Source: an uncultured Aliiroseovarius sp.
GTDB lineage: Bacteria > Pseudomonadota > Alphaproteobacteria > Rhodobacterales > Rhodobacteraceae
Length of the DNA: 64,000 nt
Direction of reading: 5' to 3'
Assembly (NCBI RefSeq): GCF_947497285.1
Contig: NZ_CANMFT010000002.1
Span: 124,001 to 188,000 of the forward strand
Shown here: piece by piece, positions 36,928 through 46,155 of the stretch
How the letters are laid out: the number at the start of each line of letters is the position of its first letter
Position numbering within the stretch: the first letter of the stretch is position 1
Program-made: the position numbers and the translations under genes
Notes under the pieces: model-generated
What the model was told of the DNA's origin: nothing
Seen by the model: only the letters and a program-made list of their open reading frames with translations
Database searches by the model: none

Positions 36928-38334
36928 TCAGCAGCTGTAATAAAGCTGGTATTCCACTGGGTGGGGTGTGTGTTCGTAGACGTAAACCTCTTCCCATTTC
37001 AGGTCCATATAGCCTTGGATCTGATCCTTGGTGAACACGTCACCGGCCAGAAGGAAGTCGTGATCCGCCGCAAGACTGTCCAGCGCTTCGCGCAGGGATG
37101 CACAGACTGTGTCGATGCCTTCCAGCTCTTCTGCCGGCAGGTCATAGAGGTTTTTGTCCTGTGCGGGGCCCGGGTCGATCTTGTTCTTGATGCCGTCAAG
37201 GCCCGCCATCAGCAGCGCTGCAAAGCACAGATAGGGGTTTGCGGCCGGATCGGGGAAGCGGGCTTCCACGCGCTTGGCTTTCGGGCTTTCCGTCCACGGG
37301 ATGCGGACGCAACCCGACCGGTTACGGGCCGAATAGGCGCGCAGGACGGGGGCTTCAAAACCGGGGATCAGGCGCTTGTAGCTGTTGGTCGACGGGTTGG
37401 TGAAAGCGTTCAGCGTCTTGGCGTGCTTCAGGATGCCGCCGATGAACCAGATCGCTTCCTGGCTGAGGTCGGCATATTTGTCGCCCGCGAATAGCGGCTT
37501 GCCGTCTTTCCAGATCGACATGTTCACGTGCATCCCGGTGCCGTTGTCGCCCGCAATCGGTTTGGGCATGAACGTCGCCGTTTTGCCGTAGGCGTGCGCC
37601 ACGTTGTGGATCACATACTTATACTTCTGAAGTTCATCGGCCTGTTTGGTCAGGGTGTCGAAGATCAAGCCAAGCTCGTGCTGGCACGACGCGACCTCGT
37701 GGTGGTGCTTGTCGGTCTTCATGCCAAGCTGTTTCATCGTGGTCAGCATTTCCGACCGCAGGTCTTGCGCGTCGTCAATCGGGTTCACCGGGAAATAGCC
37801 GCCTTTCAGGCCCGGGCGGTGGCCAGTGTTGCCCATTTCATATTCGGTGTCCGAATTCCACGACGCATCAATCGCATCGACTTCGAACGAGACCTTGTTG
37901 ATGGTGTTCGAGAAGCGGACATCGTCAAACAGGAAGAACTCGGCCTCCGGACCCATATAGGCGACGTCGCCGATGCCAGAGGCTTTCAGGTAAGCCTCGG
38001 CTTTCTGGGCGGTGCCACGCGGGTCACGACCGTAGGCTTCACCGGTGTCCGGCTCGACGATCGAGCAGTGAATGCACAGGGTCTTTTCCGCATAGAACGG
38101 GTCGATGTATGTGCAGGTCAGATCGGGCATCAGCTTCATGTCTGAGTTTTCGATCGACTTCCAACCCGCGATGGACGAGCCGTCGAACATGAAGCCTTCT
38201 TCAAGGAAGTCTTCGTCGACAAGGTCGCAATCCACGGTCACGTGCTGCAGCTTGCCGCGCACATCGGTGAAACGGATGTCGACATAGGCAATGTCGTCTT
38301 CCTTGATCTGTTTGAGTACGTCTTTAACGCTCAT
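36928..38334 (-). CDS. glnA: Glutamine synthetase type I
   Basis: 468 residues, the standard length of GSI. It condenses ammonia and glutamate with ATP to glutamine, as a cytoplasmic dodecamer. Typical regions are [37 protein letters not shown] and the active-site [17 protein letters not shown]. The adenylylation Tyr is at residue 397 in [10 protein letters not shown], so activity is expected to be controlled by GlnE. It follows glnB with a 39-base gap on the same strand, forming the usual nitrogen-regulated glnBA operon. Confidence 0.98.
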   Translation of the reverse strand: MSVKDVLKQIKEDDIAYVDIRFTDVRGKLQHVTVDCDLVDEDFLEEGFMFDGSSIAGWKSIENSDMKLMPDLTCTYIDPFYAEKTLCIHCSIVEPDTGEAYGRDPRGTAQKAEAYLKASGIGDVAYMGPEAEFFLFDDVRFSNTINKVSFEVDAIDASWNSDTEYEMGNTGHRPGLKGGYFPVNPIDDAQDLRSEMLTTMKQLGMKTDKHHHEVASCQHELGLIFDTLTKQADELQKYKYVIHNVAHAYGKTATFMPKPIAGDNGTGMHVNMSIWKDGKPLFAGDKYADLSQEAIWFIGGILKHAKTLNAFTNPSTNSYKRLIPGFEAPVLRAYSARNRSGCVRIPWTESPKAKRVEARFPDPAANPYLCFAALLMAGLDGIKNKIDPGPAQDKNLYDLPAEELEGIDTVCASLREALDSLAADHDFLLAGDVFTKDQIQGYMDLKWEEVYVYEHTPHPVEYQLYYSC

Positions 38335-38373
38335 GTCTCTTATCCTCTGGTTCTTATCTTAACTGGGACTGTG

Positions 38374-38745
<372 letters not shown>

Positions 38746-38820
38746 TCAAAGACCACTTTCCCAAGGGCGGGACAATTGGATAGGCTGACGCAGGGCGGTC
38801 CCATCTGACCGATTTCCGGG

Positions 38821-38845
38821 CAACTGCACAAAATTTAGGCAGTTG
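38821..38845. promoter_or_regulatory. Inverted repeat between glnB and nnr
   Basis: CAACTGC (38821-38827) and GCAGTTG (38839-38845), perfect 7-bp arms around an 11-base AT-rich centre, in the divergent gap. A regulator-binding site (for example a nitrogen regulator) is possible, but the arms do not match the classical NtrC box. Confidence 0.35.
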
Positions 38846-38879
38846 GTTCAAGATTTGAGCATGTGACGAAAGGTGATCC

Positions 38880-40523
38880 ATGAGTGAATTGCTGACAGCG
38901 GCCCAGATGAGGGCCATCGAGCAAGCTGCAATCGACTCAGGCGAGGTCACCGGGCTGGAACTGATGGAGCGCGCGGGTAGGGGCGTGGTTGAAGCCATTT
39001 TCGAGGAATGGCCTGAGCTGGCGAAGACCTCTCACAAGGCGGTGGTGCTGTGCGGGCCGGGGAACAACGGTGGCGACGGGTTCGTTGTGGCGCGGCTTCT
39101 GAAAGAGTGGGGCTGGGAGGTGGGGGTGTTCCTGTATGGGGACGCCGAGAAGTTACCGCCGGATGCGCGGGTGAACTATGAACGGTGGCTCTCCATTGGT
39201 TCCGTGTCGGGTACTAGCGCCGATACAAGCGTATTCAATGATCAAAACGAGACTCGGGAAGATGTCGCTCTGTATGTAGATGCCCTTTTAGGAACCGGTC
39301 TGATGCGTCATTTTGGCGATCTGCCGGTCGTGCAGGACGATTTGAACATTGTAGCAAAGCAGTTTCGTAAGAAAGCTGGTGTTGGACGTGTTGTCGCCAT
39401 CGATATTCCCAGCGGTCTTTCATCAGATACTGGATATTACCCGGGGTATACTCACAGTGATCCGATTGAGGATTGTATAATCGCAAACCTCACAGTTTCT
39501 TTCCATAGTAAGAAGGTAGGGCACGTTCGCGTTTTTGGACCTGCTGCTTGTGGCAAGGTTGTAGTCAAATCGATCGGACTTGAGGGCAGTCCCCGGCCGC
39601 GGGGGGGGATGCAATCCCCGCCCGGGGGGGCGGTCGGGGATTGCCCGGCGGTTCCACCGGGCGAGATCGTCAAATTGGTCGAGCGGCCTAATTCGTTGGG
39701 CAAACAGAGCAACACCCACAAATACTCCCACGGCCACGCCCTCATCCTTGCGGGCTCTTCTGGCAAAGGCGGCGCGGCGCGTCTTGCGGCACGTGGTTCG
39801 TTGCGTATCGGGGCAGGGCTTGTGACCGTCGCGCCGACACCTGGCGCGCTTCAGGAAAACGCAGCGCGGTTGGATGCCATTATGTTGTCGCCTGTTGGGG
39901 ATGCCCCGACGCTTGAGGCCGTTTTGGCGGACGAGCGGCTCAATACACTTTGTCTTGGCCCCGGATTGGGGCAAGAGCGGGCGCGGAAGTTGGTGCCGGT
40001 GGCGCTGGCGGCCAAGCGGGCGACGGTGCTGGATGCGGATGCGTTGACGGCTTATGCGGACAGCCCAGCCGAGCTTTTCAGCATGCTGCATGAAAACTGC
40101 GTGCTGACACCCCATGCGGGCGAGTTCGCGCGGTTGTTCCCGGATATATCTGACAAGCTCAACGCCCCCGAGACCAAAGGACCTGCCTATTCCAAGGTCG
40201 ACGCGACGCGCGAGGCCGCTGCACGGGCAGGGTGCGTCGTGCTGTTCAAGGGGCCGGATACGGTGATTGCAGCGCCGGATGGGCGGTGTTCGATCAACTC
40301 AGCCGCCTATGAGCGGTCCGCGCCTTGGTTGGCGACAGCCGGATCTGGCGACGTGCTGGCGGGGTTCATCACCGGGCTGCTCGCCCGTGGTTTCAACCCG
40401 ATACAAGCGGCTGAGAGCGCCGCTTGGCTGCATGTGGAATGCGCGCTGACCTTCGGGCCGGGGTTGATTGCCGAGGATTTGCCAGAGGCCCTGCCAGAGG
40501 TGTTTAGAAAGCTGGGTGTTTAG
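38880..40523 (+). CDS. nnr: Bifunctional NAD(P)HX epimerase/ADP-dependent NAD(P)HX dehydratase
   Basis: 547 residues, fusion of YjeF_N epimerase (about 1-235) and the ADP-dependent dehydratase (about 270-547). It repairs hydrated NAD(P)H. N-terminal NNGGDGFVVARLL and DIPSGLSSDTG are clear, as are the C-terminal AGSSGKGGAARLAARG and the GSGDVLAGFITGLL nucleotide motif. Codons about 104-232 are visibly lower in GC than the rest, which suggests allele replacement by recombination. The linker contains an in-frame GC-rich palindrome. The 3' end overlaps the convergent Hint gene by 20 bases. Confidence 0.93.
   Translation: MSELLTAAQMRAIEQAAIDSGEVTGLELMERAGRGVVEAIFEEWPELAKTSHKAVVLCGPGNNGGDGFVVARLLKEWGWEVGVFLYGDAEKLPPDARVNYERWLSIGSVSGTSADTSVFNDQNETREDVALYVDALLGTGLMRHFGDLPVVQDDLNIVAKQFRKKAGVGRVVAIDIPSGLSSDTGYYPGYTHSDPIEDCIIANLTVSFHSKKVGHVRVFGPAACGKVVVKSIGLEGSPRPRGGMQSPPGGAVGDCPAVPPGEIVKLVERPNSLGKQSNTHKYSHGHALILAGSSGKGGAARLAARGSLRIGAGLVTVAPTPGALQENAARLDAIMLSPVGDAPTLEAVLADERLNTLCLGPGLGQERARKLVPVALAAKRATVLDADALTAYADSPAELFSMLHENCVLTPHAGEFARLFPDISDKLNAPETKGPAYSKVDATREAAARAGCVVLFKGPDTVIAAPDGRCSINSAAYERSAPWLATAGSGDVLAGFITGLLARGFNPIQAAESAAWLHVECALTFGPGLIAEDLPEALPEVFRKLGV
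39611..39644. repeat. In-frame GC-rich palindrome within nnr linker
   Basis: Perfect 10-bp inverted repeat GCAATCCCCG (39611-39620) and CGGGGATTGC (39635-39644), directly preceded by a CCCCG/CGGGG mini-hairpin. It encodes a Gly/Pro/Ser-rich linker (QSPPGGAVGDCPAVPPG) between the two enzyme domains, right after the low-GC segment. It recalls palindromic elements that insert in frame in some alphaproteobacterial genes; that link is only by analogy. Confidence 0.6.
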
Positions 40524-41031
40524 GCGTCTCGGTCTCTGGCTGGTGGGCGGGTGAGGAAAGAACGTTCAGCCCTCCGACGCGGACCAACTGCGGTGTATCA
40601 AAATGCAGCTGGAACAGGGGCAGTTCGGCGTCCAGATCCATGTGGCGGATCAGTTCTCCGTCTGTGATGGCGGAGACGGGCACAAGCGCCCGGTCGTGTC
40701 CAAACATAGCCCGCGCCATCCAGCCGTCCACCATCACATGCTGCTGATCTGATAGGACAACAGGGTTGGGGTCGGTGCGCGCGCGCCCCGCGGCCAACGC
40801 ATTGGGCGAGATGCGACACAGCTTGCGGGCAGGGGCGACATGGCGACTGACAGAGGCAAGACGCGCGCGGGTGCCATCAGAGGTGAGGATGCGGTCGCCG
40901 GGGGAGAGTGTTTCGATCGCGCGATTGCCGTGCAAGGTGCGCACCAATGCGCCGGGGCCAATACCAGCGGTTGGACATGTGCTGCGCACATATCCAGCCA
41001 CCGCGCCCCCTGAAAAGGAGATGGGTGTCAT
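40504..41031 (-). CDS. Hint-domain (Hedgehog/intein-like) protein
   Basis: 175 residues, nearly the whole length one Hint_2-type domain. It opens with GIGPGALVRTLHGNRAIETLSPGDRILTSDG, in which the usual nucleophile Cys is replaced by context (CPTAGIGPGALVRT), then LASVSRHVAPARKLCRISPNAL and SDQQHVMVDGWMARAMFG. Such proteins are common in Rhodobacterales, often C-terminal to toxin-like or surface proteins. Here it stands alone with no attached repeat or signal peptide. Function unknown. Overlaps the nnr 3' end. Confidence 0.75.
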   Translation of the reverse strand: MTPISFSGGAVAGYVRSTCPTAGIGPGALVRTLHGNRAIETLSPGDRILTSDGTRARLASVSRHVAPARKLCRISPNALAAGRARTDPNPVVLSDQQHVMVDGWMARAMFGHDRALVPVSAITDGELIRHMDLDAELPLFQLHFDTPQLVRVGGLNVLSSPAHQPETETPKHPAF

Positions 41032-41301
41032 AGGTCGTCCTGCCTTCGTCTGTGGCCCGGTTGTTGGGCTCTGCTCATTACCGGCAGGCTAGCAAGCTGG
41101 TGGGCGAAATCACCTGTTTTCTGGTGGGCAACGGGGTCTTGGGGCAGATCGCTGCAATCACTGTGGCCATTTCGTCGCGAATTGCCGCTGATCAATGGCC
41201 AAAGCGGGCGTTTTTCCTCTCGCATCCCGTCCATACCGGTGCTAGAAGGGCGCGAATTTGGGCGGCCCCTCCGATTTGGCGCGGGCTGCCCACGGTTTTT
41301 T

Positions 41302-41386
41302 GCGGGTGTGGCGGAATTGGTAGACGCACCAGATTTAGGTTCTGGCGCCGCGAGGCGTGGGGGTTCGAGTCCCTTCACCCGCACCA
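41302..41386 (+). tRNA. tRNA-Leu (anticodon UAG)
   Basis: 85 nucleotides including encoded CCA. Acceptor stem GCGGGTG pairs with CACCCGC. The D-arm region GGCGGAATTGGTAGACGC is typical. The anticodon stem CCAGA/TCTGG has loop TTTAGGT and anticodon TAG, reading CUA leucine codons. The long variable arm (GCGCCGCGAGGCGT) and T-arm GGGTTCGAGTCCC are typical of tRNA-Leu. It lies 21 bases before trigger factor. Confidence 0.95.
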
Positions 41387-41407
41387 GAAATGGAAAAGGA
41401 CAAGATG

Positions 41408-42739
41408 ATGCAGGTCACCGAGACCCTGAACGAAGGTCTGAAACGCGGCTATAAGATTGTGGTTCCGGCCTCTGATCTGGACGCAAAAGTCAACGAAAAG
41501 CTGATCGAGGCGCAGCCCGAAGTCGAAATGAAGGGCTTCCGTAAAGGCAAAGTGCCGATGGCTCTGCTGAAAAAGCAGTTTGGTCAACGCCTGATGGGCG
41601 AAGCCATGCAAGAAGCCGTTGACGGCGCGATGAGCAAGCATTTCGAGGACAGCGGCGACCGCCCTGCGATGCAGCCCGACGTGAAGATGACCAACGAAGA
41701 TTGGAAAGAAGGCGACGACGTTGAGGTCGAGATGAGCTATGAAGCTCTGCCCGATATTCCCGAGGTCGACCTGAAGAAGATCAAGCTTGAGAAGTTGGTC
41801 GTCAAAGCTGGTGACGCGGACATCGAAGAAGCGTTGGGCAGCCTTGCTGAAACCGCGCAGGATTTCAAAGACCGCAAGAAGGGCTCGAAAGCCAAAGATG
41901 GCGATCAGGTTGTGATCGACTTCCTTGGTAAAGTTGACGGCGAAGCGTTCGACGGCGGTGCGGCGGAAGATTACCCGCTGGTGCTGGGCTCAGGGTCGTT
42001 CATTCCGGGCTTTGAAGAGCAGCTGGTTGGCGTGAAAGCTGGCGACGCGCTTGACGTGAAAGTGGCCTTCCCGGCCGAATACGGTGCGGAGAACCTTGCG
42101 GGCAAAGACGCTGTCTTTGAATGCAAAGTGAAAGAGGTCAAGGAGCCTGTTGCCGCAGAGCTTAACGACGAGCTGGCCAAGAAGTTTGGCGCGGACGATC
42201 TGGCGGCCCTGAAGGGTCAGATCGGCGAGCGTCTGGAAGCCGAGTTTTCGGGTGCGGCGCGTGCCGTGATGAAGCGCGGCCTGCTGGACGAGTTGGACAA
42301 GCTGGTTGATTTCGACCTGCCGCCGTCGCTGCTCGATGCAGAAGCCAAACAGATTGCCCACCAATTGTGGCATGAAGAAAACCCGGACGTTCAAGGTCAT
42401 GACCACCCGGAAGTCGAGCCGACCGAGGAACATGTCAAACTGGCTGGTCGCCGTGTCCGCCTTGGCCTTTTGCTGGCCGAGCTGGGCCAAAAAGCCGAGA
42501 TCGAAGTGTCCGACGCCGAGATGACCCAAGCGGTCATGAACCAAGCGCGCCAATACCCCGGTCAGGAACGTCAGTTCTTTGAATTCGTTCAGCAAAACCC
42601 GCAGATGCGTCAGCAAATCCAGGCGCCGCTGTTTGAAGACAAAGTCATCGACTATGTTTTTGAACTGGCCAAAGTGTCGGAAAAAGAAGTGTCCAAGGAC
42701 GATCTTCAAAAGGCTGTTGAGGCTTTGGAAGAAGAATAA
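41408..42739 (+). CDS. tig: Trigger factor (ribosome-associated chaperone and prolyl isomerase)
   Basis: 443 residues from [16 protein letters not shown]; the neighbouring ATG at 41405 is also possible. N-terminal ribosome-binding domain with [17 protein letters not shown] (the GFRxGxxP signature). The FKBP-type PPIase domain covers about 165-245 ([20 protein letters not shown]). The long helical C-terminal substrate cradle ends at [13 protein letters not shown]. It binds the ribosome near L23 and folds nascent chains. Located just after tRNA-Leu; a strong terminator ends the transcript. Confidence 0.96.
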   Translation: MQVTETLNEGLKRGYKIVVPASDLDAKVNEKLIEAQPEVEMKGFRKGKVPMALLKKQFGQRLMGEAMQEAVDGAMSKHFEDSGDRPAMQPDVKMTNEDWKEGDDVEVEMSYEALPDIPEVDLKKIKLEKLVVKAGDADIEEALGSLAETAQDFKDRKKGSKAKDGDQVVIDFLGKVDGEAFDGGAAEDYPLVLGSGSFIPGFEEQLVGVKAGDALDVKVAFPAEYGAENLAGKDAVFECKVKEVKEPVAAELNDELAKKFGADDLAALKGQIGERLEAEFSGAARAVMKRGLLDELDKLVDFDLPPSLLDAEAKQIAHQLWHEENPDVQGHDHPEVEPTEEHVKLAGRRVRLGLLLAELGQKAEIEVSDAEMTQAVMNQARQYPGQERQFFEFVQQNPQMRQQIQAPLFEDKVIDYVFELAKVSEKEVSKDDLQKAVEALEEE

Positions 42740-42760
42740 GACCGGCCACGCCGATCAAAG

Positions 42761-42790
42761 AAAAGGCCGCCTGATTGGGCGGCCTTTTTT
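42761..42790 (+). terminator. Intrinsic terminator after tig
   Basis: Perfect 11-bp stem AAAAGGCCGCC (42761-42771) with GGCGGCCTTTT (42778-42788), loop TGATTG, followed by T-run. The hexaloop and core stem are almost the same as in the rplI terminator. Confidence 0.9.
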
Positions 42791-42822
42791 TGTTTTGGGG
42801 CATCGATGGTCTGGGCAAAGAT

Positions 42823-43320
42823 CTAGCCGGGTCTCAAGCCCGTTTCGACCAACAACCCCTTACGCTTGGCTTCGTAGTAGTAGCCCCTCGCATACCATTT
42901 CATCGCTCCGTCGATATTGCCACCTGACACGATATAGGCGCCGCGCAGGTATTTGCCGGCGTATTTCAGGTTCACGTCCGGGTTCAATAACTCTTTGGCC
43001 GGGCCGCGATGCCCCATTGTTCGTGCCGTCTGTGGAAGGATCTGCAACAGCCCCCAATATGGCCCATTGCGCGCTGACGGACGGTGCGTGCTTTCGCGCA
43101 CGGCTTGCCGGTGCACCAACTCGCGCGGGATCTGATAGTGGTCCGCCCATTTGTTAATAAGCGCGCGAAGTTCAGGCGTTTCGTTGGGGTAAAGGGGTGG
43201 GTTGAATCGTTTACCCGCATTGGTGCTGGAGGCACGTTCAGACCTGTCACGGCCCATGCAGGCAGAAAGCGCCAAGGCGGGGACGGCAAAAAGGAGCGCA
43301 CGGCGCGTGTGATGTTTCAT
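42823..43320 (-). CDS. Lytic transglycosylase lipoprotein
   Basis: 165 residues. Lipoprotein signal with lipobox LSAC (Cys21). SLT-type domain from about residue 55: catalytic Glu76 in RQAVRESTHRPSARN, then PYWGLLQILPQTARTMG and LNPDVNLKYAGKYLRG. It cleaves the peptidoglycan glycan chain without hydrolysis and leaves anhydro-MurNAc ends. It is a short, minimal-length member. Convergent with tig, and its transcript probably stops at the shared bidirectional terminator near 42761. Confidence 0.88.
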   Translation of the reverse strand: MKHHTRRALLFAVPALALSACMGRDRSERASSTNAGKRFNPPLYPNETPELRALINKWADHYQIPRELVHRQAVRESTHRPSARNGPYWGLLQILPQTARTMGHRGPAKELLNPDVNLKYAGKYLRGAYIVSGGNIDGAMKWYARGYYYEAKRKGLLVETGLRPG

Positions 43321-43437
43321 GCGACGACTGTAAGACGGACAGAAACGCGTGGGTAGGGGCTGTTTCGAAATGGGCGAAAGGGTGCTGGTTGGCGTTAGGG
43401 TAACAGCGGCGTATCCCTGTCTTTCCTTGGCGGCCCG

Positions 43438-44400
43438 CTATAACCACTTGGCGAATTTGAAGATCAGGAACAAAGCGATCCCCAAGAGCGCTGAAACACC
43501 GGCCAGAAGCCAGAACGCCATCGGTGCGCTGGTTCCCGGCATTCCGGCGACATTCACGCCGAACAGGCCCGTTAGGAACCCCAACGGCAAAAAGATCGCC
43601 GCGACGACCGACAAAACATAGCTATTGCGGCTGAGGGCGTGGGCCCGGTTTGCGTCGACGTGATCGTGAATCGTCGTCAGGCGGTCCCGTGTGGCGTCAA
43701 GTTCCTCTACGATGCGCCGTGTTCTGTTGCTGGTTTCGCGCAACTGTGCCAGTTCGTCCGGCGCAAAGATCCACCCTTCGATTGCAGCCAGATTCGCGAT
43801 GGCGTCGCGTTGCGGGTTGATGAAACGGCGCATTTTTATCACCGCGCGGCGCAGCTTGGCGAGCTGATCCGGGGCAAGCGTGCTTCCTTCTGAGGTGGTC
43901 TCTTCCATCTCATCGGTTTCGTCTTCCAGCGCAAGAGAAACAGCTTCGATCCGGTTGGTAAGCCCATTGGTGAGTTCTGCCAGAAACTGCCCAACCGTTG
44001 CCGGTGCGATACCATCTTCGGCGGCTTCGCGAATGGCATCGACGGCCCAGACCTTGCGCAGCCGCGCCGACACGATTGCGCTTTCTGTCACCCACATGCG
44101 AAGCGATACCATATCTTCAGGATCGGATTGTGGGTTGAGGTTGACGCCTCTTAAGTTCAGGATCAAGCCGCCCTGCAGGCGTTCGCATCTGGGCCGGGTT
44201 TCGCTTTGCAACAATGCCCGTGCGGCGATATCGGGCAGGTGTTCGTTGACCCATATCGCCGTTGCCGGATCATCCAAAGCGAAGTGCAACCAACGGTAGC
44301 CCTGCACAGCGTCGATGCTGGGCCAATCATCTTCGATTGGCCGTAGTGAGTTGCCTTCAAATGCAAATGCGGCGATGGGCTTGATAGATTTGCTGTCCAT
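43438..44400 (-). CDS. zntB: ZntB/CorA-family divalent cation transporter
   Basis: 320 residues. Long N-terminal cytoplasmic domain and two C-terminal helices (SVVAAIFLPLGFLTGLFGVN and FWLLAGVSALLGIALFLIF) with the GVN motif between them, as in CorA/ZntB channels (usually GMN or GIN). The motif context GVNVAGMPG is closer to the ZntB type, which transports zinc rather than magnesium. Probably a pentamer in the inner membrane. Preceded by a 171-base gap to rplI that holds the rplI terminator. Confidence 0.85.
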   Translation of the reverse strand: MDSKSIKPIAAFAFEGNSLRPIEDDWPSIDAVQGYRWLHFALDDPATAIWVNEHLPDIAARALLQSETRPRCERLQGGLILNLRGVNLNPQSDPEDMVSLRMWVTESAIVSARLRKVWAVDAIREAAEDGIAPATVGQFLAELTNGLTNRIEAVSLALEDETDEMEETTSEGSTLAPDQLAKLRRAVIKMRRFINPQRDAIANLAAIEGWIFAPDELAQLRETSNRTRRIVEELDATRDRLTTIHDHVDANRAHALSRNSYVLSVVAAIFLPLGFLTGLFGVNVAGMPGTSAPMAFWLLAGVSALLGIALFLIFKFAKWL

Positions 44401-44523
44401 AGAACTAGCTTATTGCCGAACCAACCCCTATTGCAAAAGCCTTCGTGGACTTGCGAAGATATTTGTTCGATTGAGACGCAGGACAGTCAAGACGCGACAC
44501 ACGAGCGGCGCTTAGAAAACCAA

Positions 44524-44549
44524 AAGGCCGCCCCAATCAGGGCGGCCTT
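44524..44549 (-). terminator. Intrinsic terminator after rplI
   Basis: Perfect 10-bp stem AAGGCCGCCC (44524-44533) with GGGCGGCCTT (44540-44549). In the minus direction the loop reads TGATTG and a short TTTT run follows. Confidence 0.8.
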
Positions 44550-44571
44550 CGGTGTTAGCATGAAAAGAGGA

Positions 44572-45201
44572 TTAGTCCTCTTTCTCAGCCTCTGCGGGCG
44601 CGGCTTCTTCTTCGACAGCTTCAGCCAGATCGTCGTCTTCGGACGCAGCGGCGCCGATGTCGTCGAACAGTTCACCGATCTCGAATTCAGCTTCGGCTTC
44701 GGCTTCAGCAGCCAATTCCTGAATGGACTTGCCCGAGGCTTGCAGTTCGGCCTCTTCGATCGAACGTGCGACGTTCAATTCGATTTCGACTTCGACTTCG
44801 GGGTGCAGAACCACGTGCACACTGTGCAGGCCCAGATCCTTGATCGGGGCTTTCAGTGCGACTTGCTTCTTGTCGACGGTGAAACCGGCTTCGGTGGTGA
44901 CGTCAGCGGCGTCACGCGGGGTGACCGAACCGTAAAGCGCGCCAGCGTCCGAGGCGGAGCGAATCACGACAAACTGCTGTCCGTCGAGTTTTGCGGCCAG
45001 TGCTTCGGCTTCTTTCTTGGTCTCCAGGTTGCGCGCTTCAAGTTGCGCTTTCTGAGCCTCGAAATTGTCGATGTTGGCTTGCGACGCGCTAAGCGCCTTG
45101 CCTTGCGGCAGAAGGAAGTTACGAGCAAAGCCGGACTTGACGTCGACGACGTCGCCCATCTGCCCCAACTTGGCCACACGTTCCAGAAGGATAACTTGCA
45201 T
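44572..45201 (-). CDS. rplI: 50S ribosomal protein L9 with acidic C-terminal extension
   Basis: 209 residues. Residues 1-146 are a normal L9: [19 protein letters not shown], the linker helix and the C-terminal domain with [17 protein letters not shown] tail of about 60 residues follows, very rich in Glu, Ala and Asp ([21 protein letters not shown]-type segments). It makes the protein about 40% longer than the E. coli form. L9 is the last gene of rpsF-rpsR-rplI; a terminator follows. Confidence 0.95.
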   Translation of the reverse strand: MQVILLERVAKLGQMGDVVDVKSGFARNFLLPQGKALSASQANIDNFEAQKAQLEARNLETKKEAEALAAKLDGQQFVVIRSASDAGALYGSVTPRDAADVTTEAGFTVDKKQVALKAPIKDLGLHSVHVVLHPEVEVEIELNVARSIEEAELQASGKSIQELAAEAEAEAEFEIGELFDDIGAAASEDDDLAEAVEEEAAPAEAEKED

Positions 45202-45213
45202 GTTCAGATCTCC

Positions 45214-45441
45214 TTACTTCACGGCGTAGGGAAGCAGGGCGAGAAAGCGGGCGCGTTTGATGGCGCGCGACAGTTCACGTTGCTTCTTGGCCGACACTGC
45301 AGTGATCCGTGAGGGGACAATCTTGCCACGCTCAGAGATGTAACGCTGCAGAAGGCGCGTGTCTTTATAATCGATCTTCGGCGCGTTGTCGCCCGAGAAC
45401 GGGCATACTTTGCGACGGCGGAAAAATGGTTTAGCTGCCAT
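45214..45441 (-). CDS. rpsR: 30S ribosomal protein S18
   Basis: 75 residues, normal length. [20 protein letters not shown] and [20 protein letters not shown] are the family start and core. S18 pairs with S6 on the 30S platform. Between rpsF and rplI, with 19 bases to rpsF and 12 to rplI. Confidence 0.98.
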   Translation of the reverse strand: MAAKPFFRRRKVCPFSGDNAPKIDYKDTRLLQRYISERGKIVPSRITAVSAKKQRELSRAIKRARFLALLPYAVK

Positions 45442-45460
45442 GGTTTAGATCCTTTCGAAC

Positions 45461-45817
45461 TTAGCGGTCACGAGGGCGGCGATCGGCCCGCTCGTCACGC
45501 TTTTGCATCTGGACCGACGGACCTTCGGCGTGGTCGTCAACCTTGATGGTCAGAACACGCATGACATCGTCATGCAGGCGCATCAGGCGTTCCATTTCCT
45601 GAACGGCCGGTGCAGGTGCATCGGTGCGCAGGAACGCATAGTGGCCTTTGCGGTTCTTGTTGATCTTGTAGGCCATCGTTTTGACGCCCCAATACTCGCT
45701 GTCAACGACTTTACCGCCGTTGTCACCCAGCACGGTGCCAAAATGTTCGATGAGGTTCTCAGCTTGCGTGTTGGAAAGATCCTGACGCGAGATGAAGACA
45801 TGCTCGTAGTGCGGCAT
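45461..45817 (-). CDS. rpsF: 30S ribosomal protein S6
   Basis: 118 residues from MPHYEHVFISRQDLSNTQAE; a longer in-frame start would add a basic leader not seen in S6. The core includes GGKVVDSEYWGVKTMAYKIN and RKGHYAFLRTDAPAPAV. The C-terminal tail is charged (KRDERADRRPRDR). S6 binds 16S rRNA together with S18. It is the first gene of rpsF-rpsR-rplI; the leader, about 110 nucleotides from a candidate promoter at 45927-45954, may carry the S6:S18 autoregulatory structure. Confidence 0.96.
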   Translation of the reverse strand: MPHYEHVFISRQDLSNTQAENLIEHFGTVLGDNGGKVVDSEYWGVKTMAYKINKNRKGHYAFLRTDAPAPAVQEMERLMRLHDDVMRVLTIKVDDHAEGPSVQMQKRDERADRRPRDR

Positions 45818-46155
45818 GTGAACTCCAGTTCTATTGTAAGCGCGCTTCAAAGGATGGGTGCTTATGCCTTCCCGCTACCCACCCACGAGAGGCCACGCGG
45901 TTCATTACTTACGGAAAGGACGGTGCCTTATACACGCCTGACCTTGTGGCGCAAGGCTGTTATGGCCAAATGGCGAACGGGTGCTGTGCGAAGGCAAGGG
46001 GGGGGCGATGAAACGTTGCTGATCCGCGCAATGCCCTTGAATGACCAGTCGCTTGCCGCAATCCCGTCACAGTTCGGTGCGAGCAATAAACCATATTGGT
46101 GGTGGGAAAGACTTCGCCATCAAACGTTGCCAATACTCAAGGACGAGGGTGCCCG
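45818..46155. other. 338-base intergenic region between rpsF and an unknown membrane gene
   Basis: Divergent gap. The first 110 bases read on the minus strand are the rpsF leader and contain a GGTGGGT/ACCCATC pairing. The rest has no convincing ORF; open stretches run into neighbouring genes in other frames. I see no tRNA or terminator here. The plus-strand promoter of the membrane gene should also be within it, but I cannot fix its boxes. Confidence 0.5.
45927..45954 (-). promoter_or_regulatory. Candidate sigma-70 promoter of rpsF-rpsR-rplI
   Basis: Minus strand: TTGCGC (45954-45949), 16-base spacer, TATAAG (45932-45927). It is placed about 110 bases upstream of rpsF, a normal leader length for this operon. 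The -10 box matches five of six consensus bases. Confidence 0.45.
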
